A stretch of DNA of 64,000 nucleotides from Streptomyces sp. JB150 (GTDB lineage: Bacteria > Actinomycetota > Actinomycetes > Streptomycetales > Streptomycetaceae). Position 1 is the stretch's first letter, and each line of letters starts with the position of its first letter. Shown here piece after piece: positions 16,852 through 26,496 of the stretch. The notes under the pieces are model-generated. The model was not told where the DNA came from and ran no database searches. It saw only the letters and a list, made by a program, of their open reading frames with translations. The translations under genes were made by a program, and so were the position numbers. The stretch covers positions 6,664,634 to 6,728,633 of the forward strand of contig NZ_CP049780.1 of NCBI RefSeq assembly GCF_011193355.1. Direction: 5' to 3'.

Positions 16852-18032
16852 CGGACCGGGAGATGGTCGAGGTAGGAGGTGACGTTGCGGCGGGTCTCGG
16901 AGACGCTGTCACCGCCGAACTTCTCCGCCACCGCGTCCGCCAGCACCAGCGCGACCATCGCCTCGGCGACGATCCCCGCGGCCGGCACGGCGCAGACGTC
17001 GGAGCGCTGGTGGTGGGCGGCGGCGGCCTCCCCGGTGACCACGTCCACCGTCTTCAGCGCGCGCGGGACGGTCGCGATCGGCTTCATCGCCGCGCGCACC
17101 CGCAGCAGCTCACCCGTGGTCAGGCCGCCCTCGGTGCCACCGGCCCGCCCGGAGACGCGCCGGATGCCCTCCGGGGTGCCGACGATCTCGTCGTGCGCCT
17201 TGGAGCCGGGCACCCGCGCCAGCTCGAAACCGTCACCGACCTCGACGCCCTTGATCGCCTGAATGCCCATCAGGGCGGCGGCCAGGCGCGCGTCCAGACG
17301 CCGGTCCCAGTGCACGTGCGAGCCGAGGCCCACCGGCACGCCGTACGCCAGCACCTCCACCACACCGCCGAGGGTGTCGCCGTCCTTGTGGGCCTGGTCG
17401 ACCTCCGCCACCATCGCCTTCGACGCGTCCGCGTCCAGGCACCGCACCGGGTCCGCGTCCAGCCGCTCCACGTCCGCGGGCGTCGGGTACACCCCGTACG
17501 GCGCCTTGGCGGAGGCCAGTTCCACCACGTGCGAGACGATCTCGATCCCGGTCGTCTCCTTCAGGTACGACCGCGCCACCGCGCCCAGCGCCACCCGCGC
17601 CGCGGTCTCCCGCGCCGAGGCACGCTCCAGGATCGGCCGCGCTTCCTCGAAGCCGTACTTCTGCATGCCCGCCAGATCCGCGTGACCGGGCCGCGGCCGG
17701 GTCAGCGGCGCGTTGCGCGCCAGCCCCGCCAGCACCTCCGGGTCGACCGGATCGGCCGCCATGACCTGCTCCCACTTCGGCCACTCGGTGTTCCCGACCA
17801 TGATCGCCACCGGGGAACCCAGCGTCAGGCCGTGCCGGACACCACCGAGGAAGGTGACCTCGTCCCGCTCGAACTTCATCCGCGCACCGCGCCCATGGCC
17901 GAGCCGCCGCCGCGCCAGGTGATCCGCCACCATCTCCGTGGTGACCGGCACACCGGCCGGCAGGCCCTCAAGGACCGCCACCAGCGCCGGGCCGTGGGAC
18001 TCTCCTGCGGTCAGCCACCGCAACCTGCTCAA
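16848..18032 (-). CDS. aroC: Chorismate synthase
   Basis: 394 residues, the normal size; converts EPSP to chorismate using reduced FMN. The start [20 protein letters not shown] contains the first signature [24 protein letters not shown] is the second. [19 protein letters not shown] and [16 protein letters not shown] are the conserved FMN and substrate segments. ATGA overlaps link it to aroA upstream and aroK downstream, a translationally coupled trio. Confidence 0.97.
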   Translation of the reverse strand: MSRLRWLTAGESHGPALVAVLEGLPAGVPVTTEMVADHLARRRLGHGRGARMKFERDEVTFLGGVRHGLTLGSPVAIMVGNTEWPKWEQVMAADPVDPEVLAGLARNAPLTRPRPGHADLAGMQKYGFEEARPILERASARETAARVALGAVARSYLKETTGIEIVSHVVELASAKAPYGVYPTPADVERLDADPVRCLDADASKAMVAEVDQAHKDGDTLGGVVEVLAYGVPVGLGSHVHWDRRLDARLAAALMGIQAIKGVEVGDGFELARVPGSKAHDEIVGTPEGIRRVSGRAGGTEGGLTTGELLRVRAAMKPIATVPRALKTVDVVTGEAAAAHHQRSDVCAVPAAGIVAEAMVALVLADAVAEKFGGDSVSETRRNVTSYLDHLPVR

Positions 18033-19330
18033 CGGTGCTCCTCACTGCTCGCGGTGATCTCGGGAAACAGCCGCCGGAACTCGGCGTGGAACCCGGGGAA
18101 GGTCTTGGCCACACAGCCCGGGTCGTCCAGCTCCAGCGGGACGCCGGAGCCGAGGGCGAGGACCGAGAAGGACATGGCGATCCGGTGGTCCCGGCGGCAG
18201 GCGATCCGGGCCGGGGCCGGGCGGCCGGGGTGGACGGTGATCCGGTCGGCCCCCTCCTCGACCCGGATGCCGCAGGCGCGCAGATTGGCCGCCATGGCCT
18301 CGATCCGGTCCGACTCCTTCAGCCGGGCGTGGCCGATGCCGCGGATGGTCACGGGGGCGTCGGCGAGGGGCGCGATCGCCGCCAGCGTCATGAAGGTGTC
18401 CGAGATCTCGCCCATGTCGACGTCGAAACCGCCGCGCAGCGGCCCGCCGCCGCTCACGGTGGTGGCGCCGGCCCCGACACTCACCCGCGCCCCCGTCTTC
18501 GCCAGCACGTCCACGAAGCGCAGATCGCCCTGGAGGCTGCCGGTGCCGAGACCCGGCACGGTGACGGCGCGCCCGGTGACCGCGGCGGCCGCGAAGAAGT
18601 ACGACGCCGTGGACGCGTCCGGCTCGATGGCCAGGTCCGTGGGGCGGTAGCGGCCGGGCAGGACGCGGATGCGGTCCGCCGAAGTCTCGACCTGCGCACC
18701 GTAACGGCGCATCAGCGCCAGGGTCATGTCGACGTACGGGCGGCTGACCAGCGAGCGGGCGTCGGCCTCCAGGCCCTGCCGCATCAGCGGCGCCGCCATC
18801 AGCAGTCCGGACAGGTACTGGCTGCTCATGCCGGAATCGACGACGATGCGACCGCCGTCCAGCCCGGCCGCGGTCACCTCGAACGGCAGGGCGTCCGGCG
18901 CGGCCCGGCCCTCCTCGGCCGCCCGTACGGTGGCGCCGAGCTCGCCGAGGGCGTCCAGCAGGGGCCGCAGCGGCCGGGCGCGCAGCTGCGCGGAGCCGTC
19001 GAAGCGGAACGTGCCGTCGCCGGTCGCGGCGAAGGGCGGCAGGAAGCGGGCCGCCGTACCGGCGTCGGCGCACCAGACGCGCGCCGCCGCCTGCCCGGCC
19101 GGGCCCCGGCCGGTGCCCGTGACGTCCCAGTAGGCGTCCTCCGGACCGGCGTCCACGGTGAGGCCGAGGTCGGTGAGCGCGGTGCGGAAGGCCAGGGTGT
19201 CGTCGCTGACCAGGGGCGCCCACAGGCGGCTGGTGCCGGGCGCCGCCGCGGCGAGCAGCAGCGCGCGGTTCGTCAGGCTCTTGGATCCGGGAATGCGGGC
19301 GGTGCGGGGGAGCGGGGCGTCCGGGGGCAT
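18029..19330 (-). CDS. aroA: EPSP synthase (3-phosphoshikimate 1-carboxyvinyltransferase)
   Basis: 433 residues. It joins shikimate-3-phosphate with phosphoenolpyruvate. [15 protein letters not shown] near residue 14 is the substrate-binding signature. [20 protein letters not shown] (about 89-108) takes the place of the usual L-G-N-A-G-T motif; it resembles actinobacterial Aro[21 protein letters not shown] near 323 is the second signature. [15 protein letters not shown] follows near the C-terminus. It lies 172 bases after phzE, behind a strong hairpin. Confidence 0.94.
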   Translation of the reverse strand: MPPDAPLPRTARIPGSKSLTNRALLLAAAAPGTSRLWAPLVSDDTLAFRTALTDLGLTVDAGPEDAYWDVTGTGRGPAGQAAARVWCADAGTAARFLPPFAATGDGTFRFDGSAQLRARPLRPLLDALGELGATVRAAEEGRAAPDALPFEVTAAGLDGGRIVVDSGMSSQYLSGLLMAAPLMRQGLEADARSLVSRPYVDMTLALMRRYGAQVETSADRIRVLPGRYRPTDLAIEPDASTASYFFAAAAVTGRAVTVPGLGTGSLQGDLRFVDVLAKTGARVSVGAGATTVSGGGPLRGGFDVDMGEISDTFMTLAAIAPLADAPVTIRGIGHARLKESDRIEAMAANLRACGIRVEEGADRITVHPGRPAPARIACRRDHRIAMSFSVLALGSGVPLELDDPGCVAKTFPGFHAEFRRLFPEITASSEEHR

Positions 19331-19462
19331 GGGCAGGTCGTCCTATCAGGCGAACTGACGGGTGGGATGTCGGTCGGGACGTCGTTCGGGACGTCGGGGG
19401 TCGGGGGACGTGCCGGGTGCGGTGCCGGTGAGCAGCCGGGGGCGGTGGCGGGTGACATCGCC

Positions 19463-19498
19463 CGCGGGCCGGCCGGCGCGGTGGCCGGCCGGCCCGCG
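19463..19498 (-). terminator. Strong hairpin just after phzE
   Basis: CGCGGGCCGGCC pairs perfectly with GGCCGGCCCGCG, extended by two more pairs, around a loop of about 8 bases. It starts 4 bases past the phzE stop on the minus strand. It could stop or attenuate transcription before aroA. I see no separate aroA promoter in the remaining 130 bases, which instead carry short GGGACGTCG repeats. Confidence 0.65.
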
Positions 19499-19502
19499 TG
19501 GT

Positions 19503-21413
19503 TCACAGCCGGGCGCCCAGCACCTCGCTCATCAGGGTGCCGACGATGCGCACGCCGTCCTGGGTGAGCACCGACTCGGCGTGGAACTGCATCGAGGCGA
19601 AGTGCGGGCCGCGCAGGGCGTGCACCTCACCGGTCCCCGGGTCGCGGCTCACCTCCACCACGCCGACGCCCGGGCAGTCGGCCTTGTCCTCGGCGCTGCG
19701 CGCGGCGAACGTGTTGTAGAAGCCGACCCGTTCACGGGAGCCGAACAGGTCGATCTCGTGCTGCACGCCCTGGTTGGGCACCTCCCGCCGCACCAGGGGG
19801 AGGCCGAGCCGCATGCTCAGCACCTGGTGGCTGAGGCACACGGCGAGGAACGGCCGCCGCTCGGCGAGCAGGGTGTCGATCGCCGAGCGCAGATGGGCGA
19901 TCTTGGGGTGGCCGGTGTCGCGCGGGTCGCCGGGCCCCGGGCCCATGACGACGAGGTCGTGCCCGTCGAAGGAGTACGGCTCGTCGAAGCGGCGGACCGT
20001 CACGTCGAGGCCCAGCGAGCGGAGCTGGTGGTCGATCATCGAGGTGAAGGTGTCCTCGGCGTCCACCACCAGCACCCGGCTGACCGGCAGATCCGGTGCG
20101 GTGCGGGTCCGGTCGGCGTCCCCGGCCAGCCAGAAGCCGGCGAGCGAGGTGTTGCGCCGCTCCAGCGCGGCCCGGACGTCCGGGTGGTCGCCGAAGCGCA
20201 CGGCGGCGGAGGGCGCCCGGTCCGCCGGGGCGTCGGTCTGGAGCGCGGCGAGCAGTCCGGCCGCCTTCGCCCGGGTCTCGGCCACCTCGGACTCCGGCCG
20301 GGAGTGGCGGACGAGGGTGGCGCCGACGCCGATCCGCACCCGGCCCGTGGCGTCGATGTCGGCGGTGCGGATGAGGATGGACGAGTCCAGGGCATGGCCG
20401 CCCCGCGCGTCCCGGCCGATGAGGGCGACGACGCCGCTGTAGTAGCCGCGGCCCTCCGGCTCGTAGCGGCTGATGACCCGGCAGGCGCTCTCCAGCGGGC
20501 TGCCGGTGACCGTCGGGGCGAACATCGACTCGCGCAGGATCTCGCGCGGATCGCGGGTGCTGCGGCCCTCGATGAAGTACTCGGTGTGCGCGAGCCGGGC
20601 CATCTCCTTGAGGTACGGCCCCACGACCCGGCCGCCCGAGTCGCAGATCCGGGCCATCATCTTCAGCTCCTCGTCGACGACCATGTACAGCTCGTCGGCT
20701 TCCTTGCGGTCGGCGAGGAAGTCCAGCACCTCGGGCAGGGCGGGGCCCGTGGACGGATAGCGGTAGGTGCCGCTGATCGGGTTCATCACGGCGGTGCCGT
20801 CCGAGAGGCTGACGTGCCGTTCGGGGGTCGCCCCGACGAAGGTCCGGTCGCCGGTGTGGACGACGAACGTCCAGTAGGCGCCGGACTCGCCGCGCAGCAG
20901 CCGGCGGAAGAACGACAGCGCGCTGTGCGGGGTGTAGCCGGTGATGTCGGCGACGAAGGAGCGCTTGACGACGAAGTTGGCGCCCTCGCCGGTGCCGATC
21001 TCGTCGGCGATGACCCGGCGGACCGTTTCGGCGTAGGTGTCGTCGTCCACGTCGAAGTGGCCGCCGGTCAGCTCGATCGGCGTGTCCGGGAGCCGGCGCA
21101 GCACCTCGTCGAGGGGGAGCGGGGCCTGGTCGGTGACGGTCATCGCGATCAGCGGTTCGCCGTCGTCGGGGGCGGCGAAGCCGCGTTCGGCGATCTGCCG
21201 GTAGGGGATGAGGGTCAGCAGCTCGTGCCGGGGGCCGGCGGCGGGCCGCGGGTGCTCGGGGAGCGGCAGGTCGGCCAGGGTCCGCGGGGTGGAGATGTCG
21301 CCGAGCAGGACGTCCACGGTGCCGCGGCCGGCGGTCTCCGGGCGGTACAGCAGGGCGAAGGCGGGCGGGTGCGGGGCGAGCACCCGGGCGAGGAGGTCGG
21401 CGGGCGCGGTCAT
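19503..21413 (-). CDS. phzE: 2-amino-2-desoxyisochorismate (ADIC) synthase, PhzE type
   Basis: 636 residues; a fused anthranilate-synthase-like protein that makes ADIC from chorismate and glutamine without pyruvate loss. The N-terminal chorismate-binding half has [28 protein letters not shown] and [14 protein letters not shown], and [20 protein letters not shown]. The C-terminal class I glutamine amidotransferase begins [18 protein letters not shown]. It has the nucleophile Cys in [12 protein letters not shown] near residue 526 and the His/Glu in MQFHAES near 609. [20 protein letters not shown] is typical of PhzE rather than TrpE/G or PabAB. ATG at 21413 overlaps the phzD stop. Confidence 0.93.
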   Translation of the reverse strand: MTAPADLLARVLAPHPPAFALLYRPETAGRGTVDVLLGDISTPRTLADLPLPEHPRPAAGPRHELLTLIPYRQIAERGFAAPDDGEPLIAMTVTDQAPLPLDEVLRRLPDTPIELTGGHFDVDDDTYAETVRRVIADEIGTGEGANFVVKRSFVADITGYTPHSALSFFRRLLRGESGAYWTFVVHTGDRTFVGATPERHVSLSDGTAVMNPISGTYRYPSTGPALPEVLDFLADRKEADELYMVVDEELKMMARICDSGGRVVGPYLKEMARLAHTEYFIEGRSTRDPREILRESMFAPTVTGSPLESACRVISRYEPEGRGYYSGVVALIGRDARGGHALDSSILIRTADIDATGRVRIGVGATLVRHSRPESEVAETRAKAAGLLAALQTDAPADRAPSAAVRFGDHPDVRAALERRNTSLAGFWLAGDADRTRTAPDLPVSRVLVVDAEDTFTSMIDHQLRSLGLDVTVRRFDEPYSFDGHDLVVMGPGPGDPRDTGHPKIAHLRSAIDTLLAERRPFLAVCLSHQVLSMRLGLPLVRREVPNQGVQHEIDLFGSRERVGFYNTFAARSAEDKADCPGVGVVEVSRDPGTGEVHALRGPHFASMQFHAESVLTQDGVRIVGTLMSEVLGARL

Positions 21414-22069
21414 GCGGCCGCTCCCGCCGTCGTGCGGGTGCCGAGCTGGGTGAGGACCGTGCCGGTGGTGGTGACGACGGCGCAGCGCTGGGCGGCGTAG
21501 TCGACGGCCAGCCGGTGGTACTCGGCGGAGAAGTCCCCGACCGCGTCGGCGACGAGGAACGGACGGATGTCGTGGGTGAAGGCCTCGACGGCGGTCATCA
21601 GCACCCCGACGTGCGCGTACACGCCGCACACGATGAGCTGGTCGCGGCCCAGTTCGCGCATCCAGTCCAGCAGTCCGGAGCGGAAGAAGGCGCTGTAGCG
21701 CCACTTGGTGAAGACGCGGTCGTCCGGGCCCGGCGCCAGCGGCTCGACCACCTCGCGGTCCGCGGGGTCGACGCGCATGCCGGGACCCCAGAAGTCCTTG
21801 AGCAGGCCGCGCTGTTCCTCGGTCATGCCGCCGGGCTGCGCGGTGTACGCGACCGGCACGCCCGCCGCGACGGCGCGTTCGCGCAGCAGCGCGGCGTTGC
21901 TCACCAGCGGGTCGCGCAGGGACGCGGGGAACGGGCGCAGGAAGTAGCGCTGCATGTCGTGGACGAGCAGCACCGCACGGTCCGGGTCGGCGGACCACTG
22001 GGCGGTGTTGCGGGGCAGGTCGTCCGCCGACGGCAGCGGATACGGCTCGATGGGGGGTATGCCCGCCAT
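21410..22069 (-). CDS. phzD: Isochorismatase-family DHHA-forming hydrolase, PhzD type
   Basis: 219 residues; hydrolyses the vinyl ether of ADIC to give 2,3-dihydro-3-hydroxyanthranilate and pyruvate. [13 protein letters not shown] matches PhzD openings. Asp38 ([10 protein letters not shown]) and Lys122 (TKWRYSAF) fall exactly at the positions known for phenazine PhzD. The usual isochorismatase Cys is absent (CGVYAHVGV), as expected for this branch. [20 protein letters not shown] is strongly conserved. ATG at 22069 has GGAGAGGAAAG; the open frame upstream is ignored. It overlaps phzE by four bases. Confidence 0.94.
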   Translation of the reverse strand: MAGIPPIEPYPLPSADDLPRNTAQWSADPDRAVLLVHDMQRYFLRPFPASLRDPLVSNAALLRERAVAAGVPVAYTAQPGGMTEEQRGLLKDFWGPGMRVDPADREVVEPLAPGPDDRVFTKWRYSAFFRSGLLDWMRELGRDQLIVCGVYAHVGVLMTAVEAFTHDIRPFLVADAVGDFSAEYHRLAVDYAAQRCAVVTTTGTVLTQLGTRTTAGAAA

Positions 22070-22321
22070 GTCTTTCCTCTCCTCGGGCAGGGGCCGTGGG
22101 CCCAGGGCGAAGGGCTGTGGGGTGGCCGGCGGGGGCCGGGACCGGGGGCCGGGCCGCACGGCCGGGGGCGGTGGCCGGCGCGGCGACCGTGCGACTCGGG
22201 CGACGGCGTACGGCTCGGGCGTCCGCGTGCGGTCCGGGGCGCGGCGTACGGCTCGGGGGCCGGCGTACGGTCCGGGCGTCGGCGTACGGGCCGGGCTGCG
22301 GCCCCGCGCGGCCGTACGGGG
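22070..22321 (-). repeat. Degenerate GC-rich repeats between phzC and phzD
   Basis: A 252-base gap inside the phz operon. From about 22205 to 22320 the unit GGCGTACGG(Y)YCGGG recurs four to six times at intervals of roughly 18-35 bases. No gene is seen. The gap could weaken coupling, act as an RNA structure, or be slippage debris. Confidence 0.6.
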
Positions 22322-23524
22322 CTACGCCGCGGCCGGCTGGGTGCCGCGGCCGGTCAGCCACCAGGCCGAGACCACGGACAGGGCCTGGGCCGGGTTGAGC
22401 CGCGGGTCGCAGAAGCTCGTGTAGCGCTCGCCGACGAGACCGACCTCGGAGGCGTCGCGGACGCACTCGGTGACGTCGTCGGGGGTGGTCTCCAGGTGGA
22501 GTCCGCCCGCGACACCGCCCGCCGCGGCGACCGCGTGCTGGAACTCGTCCACCTCGCGGGTGACCGTCTCGACGTAACGGGACTTGAGGCCGTCGGGTGT
22601 GCTGACCGTGTTGCCGTGCATGGGGTCGGTCAGCCAGATCACCGGGTGTCCGGCGGCGCGTACGGCGGCCACCAGCGAGGGCAGTCGCTCGGCGACCGTC
22701 CCCGCGCCCATCCGGGCGATGAGGGTGAGCCTGCCGGGCTCGCGACGGGGGTCGAGAAGCTCGCACAGGGCCAGCAGTTCGTCCACCGTCATACCGGGGC
22801 CGACCTTGCACGCCACCGGGTTGACGACCTCGGCGAGCAGGGCGACGTGGGCGCCGTCGAGCTGCCGGGTCCGCTCGCCGATCCAGGGCCAGTGCGTGGA
22901 GGTGAGCAGCAGCCGCCCGTCCTCCTGCCGGCGCAGCATCGGCACCTCGTAGTCCAGCAGCAGCGCCTCGTGGCTGGTCCACACGGGAGCGCCGATGCGG
23001 GCCGTGCCGGGGGCGCCGAGCCAGCCGAGGTACCCCATGGCGTCGCGGGCCGCCTCGTAGCCGGACAGCAGCCGCTGCGGGTCGGGGCGGCGCGCCTCGG
23101 GGTCGGGCTCCGGACTGTTGACCATGTGGCCGCGGTAGACCGGCAGTTCCCGGTCGCCGACCCGCTCGGTCGGACGCGACCGGGGCTTGCCGAACTGGCC
23201 GGCCAGCCGGCCGACGCGGACCACCGGCAGGCAGGTGTCCATCTCCAGTGACCCGGCGAGCAGGTTCAGCAGGCCCGCCTTGCGCGCGACATAGCCGGGG
23301 GTGCACTCGGCGGTGTCCTCGGCGCAGTCGCCCGCCTGCACCACGTGGGCCTCACCCGCGGCCACCCTGGCCAGCATGGAGTGCAGGGTGCGCACGTCCT
23401 CGGCGCCGACGAGCGGGGGCCGCGCGGCGAGTTCCTTGCGCACCCGCAGCAACTGCTCCTCGTCCTCCCACGGTGGCTGCTGCAACGCCTGTTCATATCG
23501 AATATCGAGCAGAGCGTTGTCCAC
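22322..23524 (-). CDS. phzC: Class II 3-deoxy-D-arabino-heptulosonate-7-phosphate synthase, PhzC type
   Basis: 400 residues from GTG at 23524, which has GGAG seven bases upstream; a TTG start 12 bases earlier is less likely. It condenses PEP and erythrose-4-phosphate, feeding the shikimate pathway. Class II features: [35 protein letters not shown] with the metal-binding Cys, [30 protein letters not shown] and [26 protein letters not shown] and [15 protein letters not shown] complete the site. It is first in the phzC-phzD-phzE unit, and upstream repeats look like an activator site. Confidence 0.93.
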   Translation of the reverse strand: MDNALLDIRYEQALQQPPWEDEEQLLRVRKELAARPPLVGAEDVRTLHSMLARVAAGEAHVVQAGDCAEDTAECTPGYVARKAGLLNLLAGSLEMDTCLPVVRVGRLAGQFGKPRSRPTERVGDRELPVYRGHMVNSPEPDPEARRPDPQRLLSGYEAARDAMGYLGWLGAPGTARIGAPVWTSHEALLLDYEVPMLRRQEDGRLLLTSTHWPWIGERTRQLDGAHVALLAEVVNPVACKVGPGMTVDELLALCELLDPRREPGRLTLIARMGAGTVAERLPSLVAAVRAAGHPVIWLTDPMHGNTVSTPDGLKSRYVETVTREVDEFQHAVAAAGGVAGGLHLETTPDDVTECVRDASEVGLVGERYTSFCDPRLNPAQALSVVSAWWLTGRGTQPAAA

Positions 23525-23682
23525 TGGTTTCTCCAATCGCGATGAGGCGTAGGCGACACGGGACGCAAGAGAGTGAAGAAGAAAGCCGGGGGAAGGGGTC
23601 CGGGAGAGCGGACCGAAAGCCGGAATTCCCCGGGCGTCACCGATCGTCCGACGGAATCCGCGGCGTCACCAACAACGTGGGC

Positions 23683-23735
23683 GGTAGTCCGTCAGGTGAC
23701 GCGGAATCCGTCAAGTGATCGTCGATCTGTCAGGT
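23683..23735 (-). promoter_or_regulatory. Three direct repeats upstream of phzC
   Basis: On the minus strand ACCTGACAGATCG (from 23735), ACTTGACGGATTCC (from 23716) and ACCTGACGGACTACC (from 23697) recur at an exact 19-bp period. The same motif forms a five-copy array before the CAR gene. Orientation relative to transcription is the same in both. This suggests a shared activator. The array lies 160-210 bases before the phzC start. Confidence 0.65.
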
Positions 23736-23858
23736 CGGCGCGCACCGTGCCGTAGGCCGGCCGCAGCGTGCCGGTCGAATTCCCGTGAAGTTCCCGGTAC
23801 TCGCGCGTATGCGGGGGAAGACGCGAAAGGACCGGCGGAACGGACGCTCAGGCTGGGG

Positions 23859-25064
23859 TCACCGAGCGTTGCGGGCGAGGGCGACGACCGCGTGCGCGGC
23901 GGAGGCCAGGGTGACATGGCGGTGCCAGCCGCCGAAGGATCGCCCGGAGTAGTCCCGGATGCCCACCCGGTCGGCGATCTCCGCGAAGTCCCGGTCGACG
24001 CGGTCGGCCAGCTTGCTCAGCCGCACCAGGGTGGCGGGCGCCGTGGTGCTGAGGTTGGTCAGCCACAGCTTGGCGGGCCAGTGCCCGTTCTCGTCGCCGA
24101 CGCCGAGGAGCATCACCTCGCCCGGCCCGGAGTCCGGTCGCGGCTGGTTCGGCAGCCCGACGCGTACCGTGGCGGCCCAGTGGGTCCGGGGCGCGGTGCC
24201 CGGAGCGTGGCCCCCGGCCACCACGGGCCGGCGCAGACCCCTGGCCGTGATCATGATCTGTTCGGCGGTCAGCGGCTCCCGGCCGGCGCCGGGCACGGCT
24301 GGGTCCGCCACGGTGAGCGGCTGGTCCTCGCAGACGCTCACCAGCAGGGGCAGACCCGCGGCGTGCAGCCGCTCGAAGATGGGGACGGCGTGCACCTCGC
24401 ACGAGTCGAGCACCAGCGGCCGCACCGGCAGCCGCCAGCGCGTCACCGCGTCCTGGCAGGCCTGGACCACGCATTCGCTCATCGTCTCCGCGGGCACCCC
24501 GTCGGGGATGGCCACCTGGCTGCGGCGCAGTTCGTCCTGGAGCCAGGTCCGCGGCAGGTGGAGGCGCCAGTTGACCGGGGCGCTCATGTGGTCCGACGCG
24601 GCCCACACGCCGATCGCGCGCTGGGCGTTGAGGACCTGGCCGAGGGTGGGGAAGAAGTGCTTGTCCACGCCCACCGAGTGCCGTCCGGTCTTGGGGATGA
24701 TGACCGGCTGGACCACCCAGGCCCGCGGCGGGGCGACATTGATCCAGTGGCGGGCGAGCGCCTGGCGGACGGGCTTCCAGTCCCAGGTCGAGGACGAGAT
24801 GAAGTGGTGGAGGTTCTGTTCCGAGACCTGTTCGCCGAGCAGCGCCGCGATGTTGCGTATGGACTTCCGGCCCTGTGTCTCCAGCAGACCGCGGAGGTAC
24901 TGCATGGCCTTTCTGCATTGGTCGCTTCTGGAGAGCGAGGCGAAGAGGACCGAGGAGATCTCGGTGAGGACTGCGTCATGGGAGCCGGGTGGAAGGGGGG
25001 TGGGGGGTGTCCCTCGTTGTGCGGTCGTGGGGCGCAGGTCGAGGCTGAGCATGAAACTCCTCAA
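23859..25064 (-). CDS. IS701-like transposase-derived protein with degraded DDE triad (copy 1)
   Basis: 401 residues, intact. IS701-family layout: RKSIRNIAALLG, SEQNLHHFISSSTWDW near residues 81-96, RAWVVQPVIIPKTGRHSVG near 114-132, and SGRSFGGWHRHVTLASAAH at the C-terminus. The first catalytic Asp position, normally an Asp after WVV/WVI, is Gln119. The Glu of the family's EGRSxxGWHxH is Ser373. Strand cleavage is therefore unlikely. No terminal inverted repeats or target duplication were found. It looks like a domesticated protein, perhaps DNA-binding. A TTGACA at 25181-25176 (minus strand) may be its -35 box. Confidence 0.82.
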   Translation of the reverse strand: MRSFMLSLDLRPTTAQRGTPPTPLPPGSHDAVLTEISSVLFASLSRSDQCRKAMQYLRGLLETQGRKSIRNIAALLGEQVSEQNLHHFISSSTWDWKPVRQALARHWINVAPPRAWVVQPVIIPKTGRHSVGVDKHFFPTLGQVLNAQRAIGVWAASDHMSAPVNWRLHLPRTWLQDELRRSQVAIPDGVPAETMSECVVQACQDAVTRWRLPVRPLVLDSCEVHAVPIFERLHAAGLPLLVSVCEDQPLTVADPAVPGAGREPLTAEQIMITARGLRRPVVAGGHAPGTAPRTHWAATVRVGLPNQPRPDSGPGEVMLLGVGDENGHWPAKLWLTNLSTTAPATLVRLSKLADRVDRDFAEIADRVGIRDYSGRSFGGWHRHVTLASAAHAVVALARNAR

Positions 25065-25177
25065 TTACCGGTCCTACCCGTGCTGTGGCACGTGATCGCA
25101 GGGGGGTGCTCGGTGGAGCCCGCACAGAGGGTAAGGGGCTGTGGGGTGCATGAGTCATGACCGACCGGGCGAGAGTG

Positions 25178-26389
25178 TCAAGTTACCGGATGGTAGTCCC
25201 GTTGGCCGGGTGACATCCTTCCGGAATCCGGCACGGCGGTCCCGCCGCCCTGGCGCGCGGCGGGCCGCTCCGCGTCCTCGCGCGCCCAGGCGGCCACCAG
25301 ATGGGCGACGGAGGCCAGGGTGATGTGCCGGTGCCAGCCGGGGAACGACCGCCCCGCGAAGTCCCGCAGACCGACGTCGTCGGAGACCTCGGAGAAGACC
25401 CGGGCGACCACGCCGGGCAGCCGGGTGAGCCGTAACGCCGGCACCAGACGGGAGGCGTCCAGGTTGGTCAGCCACAGCCTGCGGTCGACGCGCCGGCCGG
25501 GACGCCACTCCACCAGCAGGGTCATCGCGTCCCGCGGGCAGCGCGACATCAGCACGGGCACCGCCATGGCCGTCGTGCAGCCGTCGCCGGGGTTCGCGCG
25601 CTGCCGCAACTGCGGCAGAGATTCGGCCAGTTCCCCCGCGCTGCGCAGCAGATTGCCGTAACTGGGCAGCTCCGACCGGTCGATGCGGGCCGGTGCCGTC
25701 GCACTCGTGCGCACCACGAACGGCAGGCCGGTGGACAGCAGGAAGCGCGCGACCGACACGCCGTCCAGCTCCGCGACGTCCACCACCACCGGCAGCCGGG
25801 TCATCCCCGCGATGTCCAGCAGCCCGGTCACGGCCCGCCGTACGCACTCCTCGACCGTGCCCAGCGCGGCGTCCTCGGGGACACCGGCCCGCCGCCGGAG
25901 CGGGTCGGCCAGCCAGCGGTCGGACAGGCGCAGCTGCCAGTCGACGGGCACCGCCGTGCGCTCCGACGCCAGCCAGGTCCCCACGGCCTGCTGGCCGTTG
26001 ACGGTGCCCAGCGCGGTGGACTGCGGGTCGGTGCCGACGGAGTACGGACCGGCCTTGGGGATCAGCGTGGTGTCGATCACCCACGCCTGCGGGGCCAGGG
26101 TCCGCTGGGTCTGCCGGGCCAGGGCGTGCCGGATGGGCAGCCAGTCCCAGGGCGAGGTGGTGATGAAGTGGTGCACGCTCTGCTGCGCCGCCGCACCGTC
26201 GAACCGCGCCGCGAGGTTCCGCAGCGTCTTGCGTCCCGGCACGGAGAGCAGCCCGCGCACGTACTGCTCGGCCTTCAGCCGCTGCCCGTTGCGATGCAGT
26301 GACCCGAACAGCTGCCGGCAGGCCTCCGCGTCCAGAGCCGCCGCCGGGCACGCGCCCGCCGCGTCGCCGTGCTCGCCGAATCTCTCCAA
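25178..26389 (-). CDS. IS701-like transposase-derived protein with degraded DDE triad (copy 2)
   Basis: 403 residues, intact, paralogous to the next gene downstream but clearly diverged. RKTLRNLAARFDGAAAQQ, VHHFITTSPWDWLPI and AWVIDTTLIPKAGPYSVGT (Asp106 present) are IS701-like. The C-terminal motif reads FAGRSFPGWHRHITLASVAH, so the catalytic Glu is Ala345. An unrelated polar tail of about 40 residues follows. A 26-bp palindrome resembling a butyrolactone-receptor operator sits 20 bases upstream, which suggests regulated expression rather than parasitic spread. Confidence 0.82.
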   Translation of the reverse strand: MERFGEHGDAAGACPAAALDAEACRQLFGSLHRNGQRLKAEQYVRGLLSVPGRKTLRNLAARFDGAAAQQSVHHFITTSPWDWLPIRHALARQTQRTLAPQAWVIDTTLIPKAGPYSVGTDPQSTALGTVNGQQAVGTWLASERTAVPVDWQLRLSDRWLADPLRRRAGVPEDAALGTVEECVRRAVTGLLDIAGMTRLPVVVDVAELDGVSVARFLLSTGLPFVVRTSATAPARIDRSELPSYGNLLRSAGELAESLPQLRQRANPGDGCTTAMAVPVLMSRCPRDAMTLLVEWRPGRRVDRRLWLTNLDASRLVPALRLTRLPGVVARVFSEVSDDVGLRDFAGRSFPGWHRHITLASVAHLVAAWAREDAERPAARQGGGTAVPDSGRMSPGQRDYHPVT

Positions 26390-26408
26390 GACCGCCCCCC
26401 CGAGTCAG

Positions 26409-26434
26409 AGAAACAGGACCGACGTCCTGTTTCT
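26409..26434. promoter_or_regulatory. ARE-like 26-bp palindrome before the IS701-like gene
   Basis: AGAAACAGGAC, CGAC, GTCCTGTTTCT: 11-bp arms match perfectly around four bases. Size and A/T-outer, G/C-inner design fit the autoregulatory elements bound by ArpA/ScbR-type repressors, and such a repressor gene ends 63 bases away. It lies 20 bases from the start codon at 26389, where binding would block transcription. Confidence 0.72.
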
Positions 26435-26496
26435 TTATAAGGGGAGCCGCCCGGGTACCGACATGTTTGCGCCACTTGACGGCAGACCGGCCACTC

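Noticed and set aside
19503..21413. Anthranilate synthase (TrpE-G) or aminodeoxychorismate synthase (PabAB)
   Set aside because: The domain order and the NQGVQxxIDLFG and [10 protein letters not shown] segments match PhzE, and a PhzD gene is coupled to it.
23859..26389. An active IS701 insertion element
   Set aside because: Two different copies sit in tandem with degraded catalytic motifs, and I found no terminal inverted repeats or target-site duplication at 23.8, 25.1 or 26.4 kb.
26474..26488. A further copy of the ACTTGACGG motif
   Set aside because: It is a single unit pointing into the end of the TetR gene rather than toward a promoter, so it is probably chance or a relic.
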